From: Gammaproteobacteria bacterium | GTDB taxonomy: Bacteria > Pseudomonadota > Gammaproteobacteria > SZUA-229 | DNA length: 7,076 nucleotides | Direction of reading: 5' to 3' | Assembly (NCBI GenBank): GCA_030641945.1 | Contig: DAOWLL010000082.1 | Location: 1 to 7,076, forward strand | Shown: in pieces, positions 1 through 5,435 of the stretch | Layout of the letters: every line of letters starts with the position of its first letter | Numbering within the stretch: position 1 is the first letter of the stretch | Program-made: the position numbers and the translations under genes | Notes under the pieces: generated by a model | Databases searched by the model: none | What the model saw: the letters and a program-made list of their open reading frames with translations, nothing else | What the model was told of the DNA's origin: nothing

Positions 1-24
1 CCACTAACAGAAAAACTTGTATTT

Positions 25-40
25 CCTCTGCGCCTCTGCG
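25..40. repeat. 8-base tandem duplication CCTCTGCG x2
   Basis: CCTCTGCG at 25-32 is repeated exactly and without a gap at 33-40, followed by an AT-rich run. I recognise 'CTCTGCGCCTCTGCGG'-like strings as a recurrent intergenic motif in various bacterial genomes, so it may belong to a dispersed family. That link is from memory and was not searched. Confidence 0.6.
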
Positions 41-81
41 GTTATTTTTATTATTAACACGAACAGCCGTTCAGCCAGCTG

Positions 82-109
82 GCCGGGATAAGGCTTTTCC
101 GTTCCCGGC
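82..109. repeat. 7-bp perfect inverted repeat (possible hairpin)
   Basis: GCCGGGA at 82-88 is matched by its exact reverse complement TCCCGGC at 103-109, with a 14-base spacer. The arms are GC-rich and could form a hairpin. No U-tract follows, so it is not a standard intrinsic terminator. It could be the palindromic core of a REP-like element or part of the adjoining dispersed repeat. Confidence 0.45.
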
Positions 110-120
110 ATCAAGATAAA

Positions 121-170
121 CCGTTCGTGGTGAGCTTGTCGAACCATCATCCTGAGCCTGCCGAAGGGCA
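121..170. repeat. Dispersed-type intergenic repeat (TGAGCyTGyCGAA units)
   Basis: Two related 13-mers, TGAGCTTGTCGAA (131-143) and TGAGCCTGCCGAA (153-165), lie in direct orientation 22 bases apart and match at 11 of 13 positions. The first also sits in an inverted repeat: GTTCG at 123-127 pairs with CGAAC at 140-144. Strings such as 'TGAGCCTGTCGAAGG' are known to me as an abundant intergenic repeat in many proteobacterial genomes, so this is probably a copy of that family. The family link is recall. The repeat structure is seen directly. Confidence 0.65.
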
Positions 171-201
171 ACGCTGCGCTTATGCAGGCCTACATGCTTT
201 C

Positions 202-257
202 CATTATTCATTATTCATTATTCATTATTCATTATTCGTTATTCACTATTCACTGTT
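202..257. repeat. Heptamer tandem array (CATTATT)n, eight units
   Basis: Five perfect consecutive copies of CATTATT occupy 202-236. Three degenerate copies follow in the same register: CGTTATT (237-243), CACTATT (244-250) and CACTGTT (251-257). Decay runs in one direction, as expected if only one end is still being duplicated by slippage. The array is non-coding and ends 115 bases before the start codon at 373. Copy-number change would not shift any reading frame but could alter promoter spacing. Confidence 0.9.
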
Positions 258-322
258 CTCCGTTCACTGATATCATTGCTCACATGATTAACAACTAACA
301 CGGAGTAATACAAAGCTCGCCC

Positions 323-373
323 ATGACCAGCCGCCCTCGTCCCTCGCCACTAGCACCTCGTCCCTGTTTTTAA
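323..373 (+). other. Possible 16-codon leader ORF, stop overlapping the next start
   Basis: An ATG at 323 opens 16 codons rich in Arg and Pro, ending in a TAA at 371-373 that shares one base with the ATG at 373 (TAATG). That arrangement permits termination-reinitiation coupling. Against it, the only Shine-Dalgarno-like string, GGAG at 302-305, is about 17 bases upstream, which is too far. Most of the peptide is also encoded by the CCTCGTC repeat. I regard it as more likely fortuitous than real. Confidence 0.15.
335..362. repeat. Degenerate heptad repeat (CCTCGTC)
   Basis: Read in sevens, 335-362 gives CCTCGTC, CCTCGCC, ACTAGCA, CCTCGTC. The 10-mer CCTCGTCCCT occurs exactly at 335-344 and 356-365, a distance of 21 bases (three heptads). 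This is a second heptameric array, different in sequence from the CATTATT array 80 bases upstream. It sits right against the start codon at 373, taking the place where a Shine-Dalgarno sequence would be expected. Confidence 0.6.
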
Positions 374-1602
374 TGCTTGCTCACATCTGGTTCGGTTTTT
401 TTGCTGTTGCCTTTATATCCGCCATCTACCAATGGCTGGTCAACGGCCATGCCGCCATTTTCACTGAAATCATGCAGTCGACATTCGATATGGCCGCACT
501 CAGCGTTGAGATTGCTATTGGGCTGATCGGCGTATTGTGCCTGTGGCTGGGCTTCTTTCGCATCGCAGAAATGTCCGGCCTGATTAATGTGCTGTCACGT
601 GCACTCGAGCCGCTGTTTACCCGGCTGATGCCTGAAGTCCCCAGGGGCCATGCATCACACGGCAGCATTACCATGAATGTCGCTGCAAACATGCTGGGGC
701 TGGACAACGCTGCCACGCCCATGGGCCTGAAAGCCATGAAGGACCTGCAGCAGCTCAACCCGAACAGGGACACCGCGAGCAATGCACAAATACTGTTCCT
801 GGTATTGAACACCTCCTCGGTCACGCTGCTGCCGGTGACAATATTCATGTACCGGGCACAACAGGGTGCTGCCGACCCTACCGCCGTGTTTATTCCGATA
901 TTGATGGCGACCTCGGCATCGACACTGGCCGGACTCACCGCTGTCGCCTGGGTACAGCGCATCAAGTTGTTCGACAAAGTCATTCTCGCCTACCTGTTCG
1001 GTTTTGCAGTATTAATGGCAATACTGGCAACCTTGCTGCTGGCACAGCCAGCCGAGCAAATGGCTTCAACATCCAGCCTGCTGGGCAACCTCATCCTGTT
1101 CAGCATCATCATGCTGTTTCTCGGCGCCGGCTGGTGGCGCAAGATCAATGTCTACGATGCCTTTATCGATGGTGCCAAAGAAGGCTTCGATGTCGCTGTC
1201 AGGCTGATTCCTTTTCTGGTCGGCATGCTGGTGGCTATAGGCGTGTTACGAGCCAGCGGAGTGCTTGATGGTTTGATTGTGGGACTCGAATTCATGCTCT
1301 CGAGTATCGGGGTCAATACCGATTTTATACAGGCATTGCCAACAGCCTTGATGAAGCCGCTGAGCGGCAGCGGCGCCCGCGCCATGATGCTGGAGACCAT
1401 GAACAACTTCGGCGTCGATTCGTTCCCGGCAACCATTTCAGCGATCATGCAGGGCAGCACCGAAACAACATTTTATGTGCTTGCCGTGTATTTCGGCAGT
1501 GTCGGCATCAGGCATGTGCGCCATGCGGTATCCTGCGCACTGATAGCCGATGCCGCAGGAATATTGACCTCCATCATTGTTGGCTACTGGTTTTTCCACT
1601 AG
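373..1602 (+). CDS. SpmA/SpmB-like fused Gate (nucleoside recognition) membrane protein
   Basis: This 409-residue polytopic inner-membrane protein matches the nucleoside-recognition/Gate family in which SpmA-like and SpmB-like halves are joined. The N-terminal half (about 1-200) has the SpmA-type start with IWFGFF, the LWLGFFRIAE segment (57-66) and the signature NMLGLDNAATPMGLKAM (106-122). The C-terminal half (about 235-409) has KPLSGSGARAMMLE (328-341) and QGSTETTFYVLAVYFGS (360-376), typical of SpmB. In Bacillus the separate proteins act in spore core dehydration. In non-sporulating proteobacteria the role is unknown, with small-molecule transport a guess. ATG 373 is the first start after an in-frame stop at 289-291 and matches the family N-terminus, but no Shine-Dalgarno sequence precedes it. 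No terminator separates it from the TRAP genes 68 bases downstream, so readthrough is possible. Confidence 0.88.
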   Translation: MLAHIWFGFFAVAFISAIYQWLVNGHAAIFTEIMQSTFDMAALSVEIAIGLIGVLCLWLGFFRIAEMSGLINVLSRALEPLFTRLMPEVPRGHASHGSITMNVAANMLGLDNAATPMGLKAMKDLQQLNPNRDTASNAQILFLVLNTSSVTLLPVTIFMYRAQQGAADPTAVFIPILMATSASTLAGLTAVAWVQRIKLFDKVILAYLFGFAVLMAILATLLLAQPAEQMASTSSLLGNLILFSIIMLFLGAGWWRKINVYDAFIDGAKEGFDVAVRLIPFLVGMLVAIGVLRASGVLDGLIVGLEFMLSSIGVNTDFIQALPTALMKPLSGSGARAMMLETMNNFGVDSFPATISAIMQGSTETTFYVLAVYFGSVGIRHVRHAVSCALIADAAGILTSIIVGYWFFH

Positions 1603-1670
1603 ATTATTTGGAAGAATAGCTTCACAATATCTACCTGAATCTAAATGTACTAATAAACAAGCTCCTAGCC

Positions 1671-2525
1671 ATGCGTCTCATCCTGATATTAATCACCAGC
1701 TTCCTTTTCACTGCCTGCTCAATGGACAAGATGCTGGTTCGCTCCTCCGTCCCCTTGATTGAAAGCGGTGTTGAAGCGCTCAATCATGAAACCGACCTTG
1801 ATCTGGCGGAAGATTCCATCCCGGCCAATCTCAACATGCTCCAGGGCATGATCAAGATTGATCCGGAGAACGCCCTGCTGCATACCTACGCAGCCCAGGC
1901 ATTCTATGGTCTGGCCTATGGCTTCAACGAAGACACCCAGCCCGAGCGCGCCTCAGCTTTTTACCAGCGTGGGCTCAAGCACGGCCTGACCGCGCTTGAA
2001 ATCAACGGTGCAAAAAGCCTGATGGACACGCCGATTGCTGATTTTGAAAAACAGGTCAGCCGCCTCAAGAAGGGCGACGTTGCCGCCATGTTCTGGGCGG
2101 CCAGCAACTGGGCCAAGTGGGTCGACATGCACCGCGACGACCCCGAGGCCATTGCACAGCTTTCCAGGGCCACTGCATTGATGCAGCGCGTGATCGAGCT
2201 CGAAGACAGCTTTTATTATGGCGGCGCGCATATGTACTTCGGCGTCTATTACGGCAGCCGCGCGCCCGTGCTGGGTGGCAACTTTGACAAGTCGCTGCAG
2301 CATTTTGACCGTGCGCGTGAAATCACCAACAGCAAATTGCTGATTCCCGACCTGTTGCAGGCACAGTACCTTGCGCGGCAAAAGCAGGACCAGGAGGACT
2401 TTCATCACCGCCTGACAGGCATTATTAATGCCCCCGATGACCTGATGCCGGAACTTGGACTGCAAAACCAAATCGCAAAACGCAAGGCTGCCTTATTGCT
2501 GAAAAAGGAAAGTGAATGGTTTTGA
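1671..2525 (+). CDS. tatT: TRAP transporter TatT component (TPR lipoprotein)
   Basis: The 284-residue product looks like the TatT (T-component) family of TPR-protein-associated TRAP transporters. A short basic-hydrophobic signal ends in a lipobox, LFTAC, giving a lipidated Cys16 followed by Ser, so outer-membrane sorting is likely. The -3 Phe is less usual. The rest is helical with TPR-like stretches: about 53-85 (LQGMIKIDPENALLHTYAAQ), 92-110, 160-177, and 184-219, which includes YFGVYYGSRAPVLGGNFDKS, a segment I associate with this family. The protein is thought to form a complex with the periplasmic binding protein and aid ligand delivery. Its gene heads the T-P-Q-M order and overlaps the next gene by 10 bases. 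ATG 1671 has no upstream in-frame alternative and preserves the lipobox, although no clear Shine-Dalgarno sequence is present. Family call is firm; exact role is inferred. Confidence 0.88.
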   Translation: MRLILILITSFLFTACSMDKMLVRSSVPLIESGVEALNHETDLDLAEDSIPANLNMLQGMIKIDPENALLHTYAAQAFYGLAYGFNEDTQPERASAFYQRGLKHGLTALEINGAKSLMDTPIADFEKQVSRLKKGDVAAMFWAASNWAKWVDMHRDDPEAIAQLSRATALMQRVIELEDSFYYGGAHMYFGVYYGSRAPVLGGNFDKSLQHFDRAREITNSKLLIPDLLQAQYLARQKQDQEDFHHRLTGIINAPDDLMPELGLQNQIAKRKAALLLKKESEWF

Positions 2526-3607
2526 GAGCGCTTTGCCTGATACTACTGCTTGCTTTCAGCGGCAGCAGTATCGCTAATACTTACGTACTAAAGTTCGCCA
2601 CCCTGATGCCCACGGGCACTGCGTGGTCAAAAATCATGGATGACTGGGTCAAGGAAGTCGAACAGAAAAGCAACGGCCGTATTAAATTCAAAATGTACTC
2701 TGGCGGCGTTATGGGTGATGAGCCCGATGTGCTGCGCAAAATCCGCAAAGGCCAGCTGCATGGCGGTATGTTTACCGGCTATGGCATAGGCCGTATTTAT
2801 TCTCCCGCACGCGTGCTGGAAATGCCTTTCCTGTTTAAGAATGTCGAGGAATCGGATTACGTACGCGAACAGATCATGCCTGACCTGGAAGTCGGTTTCC
2901 GCGAAAGTGGATTTGAATTGCTGGGCTGGCCTGAAGTCGGTTTTATTCATTTTTTCTCAACCAAACGCATCACCTCGGTTGATGACATAAGAAAGCTGCG
3001 CATCTGGCTATGGCAGGGTGACCCACTGGGCGAAGCATTTTTTAATGCCGCCAATATAGATCCAATACCTCTTTCCATCATCGATGTGTACACCCAACTA
3101 TCTGCCAAGCACGGCAGCATTGATACTGTATACACGTCCACCTTTGGCGCCATCGCACTGCAGTGGTATTCAAAACTCAAATATGCAACACGAATCCCGC
3201 TTACCAATGCTATCGGCGGCCTTATCGTCAGCAACCGCTTCTATAACAAGCTGCCGGCAGATTTGCAGCAGTTGCTAAAGACCACCGGTACTGCAATGAG
3301 TGATGAAATACGGCTCAATGCGCGCGAAGAAAACAGAAAAAGTATTGGCATCCTGGAAAAGAATGGCATCGAGTTTATGTTCGACTGGGACGAAGTGGAC
3401 ATGGATGAGTTGCTCGCTATACGGGACAATGCCGCAACCTATCTCGAACAAACCGATTACATCCCGGCCAGCGTGTTTGCCAAGACAGAAAAAATGCTGG
3501 CAGATTACCGCAACCGAGCCGTCAATCAGTCGAATGACGAGCCAGAGCCAGCCCAGGTCACATCTGAACCATCAGCCCAAAGTCCAGCTCAGGACATCAG
3601 TGATTGA
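2516..3607 (+). CDS. dctP: TRAP transporter substrate-binding protein (DctP/TatP type)
   Basis: This 363-residue periplasmic solute receptor starts with a Sec signal peptide (residues 1-20, cleavage likely after SSIA-N). It then follows the DctP fold: LKFATLMPTGTAWSK near the mature N-terminus, GGVMGDEPDVLRKIRKGQL (63-81), EMPFLF (102-107), and the segment DIRKLRIW, where Arg162 fits the conserved arginine that binds the substrate carboxylate. IDPIPLSIIDVYTQL (181-195) is also typical. Residues 336-363 form a Pro/Glu/Ser/Gln-rich tail not needed for the fold. ATG 2516 has a good Shine-Dalgarno (AAGGAA around 2505-2510) inside the end of tatT, and the genes overlap by 10 bases, implying coupled translation. 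Partnering with a TatT protein makes this a TatP-type receptor, probably with a ligand unlike the C4-dicarboxylates of classic DctP. The ligand cannot be read from the sequence. Confidence 0.93.
   Translation: MVLRALCLILLLAFSGSSIANTYVLKFATLMPTGTAWSKIMDDWVKEVEQKSNGRIKFKMYSGGVMGDEPDVLRKIRKGQLHGGMFTGYGIGRIYSPARVLEMPFLFKNVEESDYVREQIMPDLEVGFRESGFELLGWPEVGFIHFFSTKRITSVDDIRKLRIWLWQGDPLGEAFFNAANIDPIPLSIIDVYTQLSAKHGSIDTVYTSTFGAIALQWYSKLKYATRIPLTNAIGGLIVSNRFYNKLPADLQQLLKTTGTAMSDEIRLNAREENRKSIGILEKNGIEFMFDWDEVDMDELLAIRDNAATYLEQTDYIPASVFAKTEKMLADYRNRAVNQSNDEPEPAQVTSEPSAQSPAQDISD
3591..3602 (+). promoter_or_regulatory. Ribosome binding site deciding a GTG start for the small permease
   Basis: AGGA at 3591-3594 lies five bases before GTG at 3600-3602. 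The reading frame is open well upstream, but this is the only start with a proper ribosome binding site that also gives a normal DctQ N-terminus. It places the start 8 bases inside the end of the binding-protein gene. Confidence 0.75.
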
Positions 3608-4061
3608 AAAATTCGAACAGGCCCTGGTTAAAGTTGAAAGTGTTATCGCTGCTTTCAGCCTGTTTTTACTGCTCGCCCTTTCATTATTTCAAGTCATCAC
3701 CCGTAACTTCTTCGATTTCGGCTACCCTGAAATTGAAATCATTAACCGCAATCTGCTAGTTATCTGCGGCGCTATGGGTGCCGTAATCGCGACTTCAAAA
3801 CTGCGGCATATTAAAATCGATGTCCTGACCTCATTCATGAGCAAACGCCAGATATCGCTGCTGCGCTGTCCACTGGCCCTGTTCTCTGCAACTGTCTGCC
3901 TGCTCCTGTGCTACTACGGCGGTATATTTGTAATGGACGAATGGGAATATGCACCTGCAAATGAGCGCTGGGCCCTGCCGTTTACCTTTATCTATCCCTT
4001 CGGCTTCGGTCTGCTCGGTCTGCACTTTCTTCTAATTTGCTTGCATACGGCAAGGCGATGA
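3600..4061 (+). CDS. dctQ: TRAP transporter small permease (DctQ/TatQ type)
   Basis: With the GTG start at 3600 the product has 153 residues, normal for a DctQ subunit. Four membrane segments are visible at about 13-33, 48-66, 86-112 and 127-148. Family features include FQVITRNFF (30-38), a Glu-containing segment before Arg50 (YPEIEIINR), KLRHIKIDVL (67-76), which matches the usual GxHIxVD block, and the last helix WALPFTFIYPFGFGLLGLHF. The tryptophan common before the E-E-x-x-R motif is absent. DctQ is an essential partner of the large permease and stabilises it in the inner membrane. Its start overlaps the receptor gene by 8 bases and its stop overlaps the next gene by 4 (ATGA). The open frame extends upstream to about 3300, but that part is antisense-like filler inside dctP and is excluded. 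Confidence 0.9.
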   Translation: MIEKFEQALVKVESVIAAFSLFLLLALSLFQVITRNFFDFGYPEIEIINRNLLVICGAMGAVIATSKLRHIKIDVLTSFMSKRQISLLRCPLALFSATVCLLLCYYGGIFVMDEWEYAPANERWALPFTFIYPFGFGLLGLHFLLICLHTARR

Positions 4062-5320
4062 TTGCAGCAGCAATACTTCTTGTTGTTATTGCCGTGATAG
4101 GTGCGCCATTATTTACGGTTATCGCTGCTGGCGGTTTGCTTGCCAGTCACAGCGCAGATATCAGTCCCGATATCCTGATCATTGAAATGAACCGGCTGGC
4201 AACGTCACCTAATATGATCGCTATTCCGCTGTTTACATTAGCAGGCGTACTGATGTCAGGCGGTGGCGCACCACAAAGACTGGTTACTTTTTACCGCGCT
4301 GCGTTCGGCTGGATGCCTGGCGGCCTTGCTATCGTCACCATTGGTTCATGCGCTTTTTTTACCGCCTATTCCGGCGCTTCCGGCGTTACCATTCTTGCAC
4401 TCGGCGGACTGCTTTACCCCATTCTCAGAGGCGAAGGTTATAAAGAAAAGTTCTCCCTGGGTCTACTCACCACATCCGGTTCATTGGGGTTACTGTTTCC
4501 GCCCAGCCTGGCTATTCTCATCTACGGCATTGTGGCCGGTGTCGGCATCGAAAAAATGTTTCTTGCCGGTCTTGTACCGGGCACCTTACTGATGATCATG
4601 CTGGCCATCCACAGCATGTTACATGGCAGAAAAAGCCATGTTATTAAACACCAATTTGAATTCAACACTCTGGTCATGGCCACCAAAGGCTGCGCCTGGG
4701 ACCTGCTCCTGCCTGTTGGCGTTATCACTGGCATCTTTGGCGGTTTTGTATCTATCATGGAAGCGGCTGCAGCTACAGCCGCCTACGTCATCCTTGTAGA
4801 GGTCTACATCTACCGGGAAATTGATCTGCGCACGCAGTTCTTCGGATTACTTGTTGAGACCTGCGTGCTGTTTGGCAGCCTGCTGGCCATCCTGCTGGTA
4901 GCCCTTGGACTGACCAATTTGATGATCGATGCGCAACTACCGATGAAACTGCTTGCTGCCATTGAGCAGCGCATCCACAGCCCGCTCGAGTTTTTACTGC
5001 TGCTAAACCTGTTTCTGCTTCTGGTTGGCGCGATGATGGATATTTTTTCTGCAATCATTGTCGTTGTGCCCTTGATTCTGCCTCTCGCCACACGCTACGG
5101 CATAGACCCGGTGCATCTGGGCATTATTTTTCTGGCCAACCTTGAGATCGGTTATTCAACACCACCCGTTGGTATCAACCTGTTTATTGCGAGCCAGCGT
5201 TTTGGCAAATCAATCGTCACGCTGTTCAAATCGACCTTGCCATTCCTGTTGCTGATGCTCATCTGGTTATTAATGATTACTTATATTCCAGAACTTTCTC
5301 TGTGGTGGAAGCACGAATAA
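4058..5320 (+). CDS. dctM: TRAP transporter large permease (DctM/TatM type)
   Basis: This 420-residue, highly hydrophobic protein is the ion-coupled transport subunit of the TRAP system. Typical DctM blocks are present in order: IAIPLFTLAGVLMSGGG (54-70), the YSGASGVTILALGG hairpin region (104-117), LLFPPSLAILIYGIVAG (145-161), TGIFGG plus MEAAAA (224-239), and MDIFSAIIVVVPLILPLA (327-344). NLEIGYSTPPVGINLF (361-376) closes the family core. ATG 4058 is preferred because it makes an ATGA overlap with dctQ, has AAGG at 4052-4055 nearby, and gives the usual DctM N-terminus. A TTG at 4037 would add seven residues but lacks a ribosome binding site. The protein should import the receptor-bound solute using a sodium or proton gradient. 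No terminator hairpin with a T-run follows the stop. Confidence 0.94.
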   Translation: MIAAAILLVVIAVIGAPLFTVIAAGGLLASHSADISPDILIIEMNRLATSPNMIAIPLFTLAGVLMSGGGAPQRLVTFYRAAFGWMPGGLAIVTIGSCAFFTAYSGASGVTILALGGLLYPILRGEGYKEKFSLGLLTTSGSLGLLFPPSLAILIYGIVAGVGIEKMFLAGLVPGTLLMIMLAIHSMLHGRKSHVIKHQFEFNTLVMATKGCAWDLLLPVGVITGIFGGFVSIMEAAAATAAYVILVEVYIYREIDLRTQFFGLLVETCVLFGSLLAILLVALGLTNLMIDAQLPMKLLAAIEQRIHSPLEFLLLLNLFLLLVGAMMDIFSAIIVVVPLILPLATRYGIDPVHLGIIFLANLEIGYSTPPVGINLFIASQRFGKSIVTLFKSTLPFLLLMLIWLLMITYIPELSLWWKHE

Positions 5321-5322
5321 CC

Positions 5323-5350
5323 GTGTCAGCACACTCATTTCTTCTATAAT
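5323..5350 (+). promoter_or_regulatory. Candidate sigma-70 promoter for fadD
   Basis: A perfect -10 hexamer TATAAT lies at 5345-5350. Sixteen bases upstream is GTGTCA (5323-5328), matching four of six positions of TTGACA. Transcription would start near 5357, leaving a leader of about 80 bases before fadD. It sits just after the dctM stop codon, so fadD could be expressed on its own as well as by readthrough. No FadR-like or PsrA-like operator was recognised around it. Confidence 0.5.
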
Positions 5351-5412
5351 CAAAGCAACAAAAACCCGTGCATTTGAATTTACATAGAGGTAATCTTGTA
5401 AAAAAACAAAGC

Positions 5413-5432
5413 ACTGCAGTACAAGGAGTACT
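5413..5432 (+). promoter_or_regulatory. fadD ribosome binding site in a small hairpin, beside a palindrome
   Basis: AGTAC (5418-5422) and GTACT (5428-5432) are exact reverse complements around the five-base loop AAGGA. The Shine-Dalgarno AGGAG (5424-5428) therefore falls mainly in the loop, seven bases before the ATG at 5436. The overlapping string ACTGCAGT (5413-5420) is a perfect 8-bp palindrome that would compete for the left arm. This strong, well-spaced Shine-Dalgarno supports the fadD start. The 5-bp stem is short and its regulatory meaning is uncertain. Confidence 0.55.
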
Positions 5433-5435
5433 ACT

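Larger units (their letters stand above)
1..372. other. Repeat-rich non-coding region upstream of the SpmAB-like gene
   Basis: No convincing coding region is visible on either strand here. The stretch instead holds several unrelated short repeats, listed separately: an 8-base tandem duplication (25-40), an inverted repeat (82-109), a dispersed-type unit (121-170), a CATTATT array (202-257) and a degenerate CCTCGTC array (335-362). An AT-rich segment (about 262-300) separates the last two arrays and could hold a promoter, but I found no convincing -35/-10 pair. Packing this many repeat types into under 400 bases is typical of an intergenic spot that collects repeats. A C-terminal end of a gene to the left cannot be identified. 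Confidence 0.7.

Noticed and set aside
202..365. Heptamer arrays as a CRISPR array
   Set aside because: The units are 7 bases with no unique spacers between them, and no cas genes are nearby. These are simple tandem repeats.
426..983. 185-codon open frame on the minus strand inside the SpmAB-like gene
   Set aside because: It lies wholly antisense to a well-supported membrane protein, its translation is Ser/Ala/Met-rich without recognisable domains, and it has no ribosome binding site support. It is a shadow of the codon pattern.
1607..1625. GAAG/CTTC inverted repeat after the SpmAB-like gene as a terminator
   Set aside because: The stem is only four base pairs and no T-run follows, so it does not qualify as an intrinsic terminator.
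1953..2471. 172-codon minus-strand frame opposite tatT
   Set aside because: It is antisense to a gene with a clear lipobox and operon position, and the translation has no recognisable domain.
3300..3599. Upstream extension of the dctQ reading frame inside dctP
   Set aside because: The extra 100 codons have no family similarity and coincide with the well-supported receptor gene. The GTG at 3600 with AGGA upstream gives a normal-length small permease.
4037..4057. TTG at 4037 as the start of dctM
   Set aside because: It has no ribosome binding site and would add a poorly hydrophobic N-terminal stub. ATG 4058 makes the usual ATGA overlap.
5323..5334. GTGT/ACAC inverted repeat after dctM as a terminator
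   Set aside because: It is a four-pair stem without a T-run, and it overlaps the candidate -35 box of the fadD promoter.
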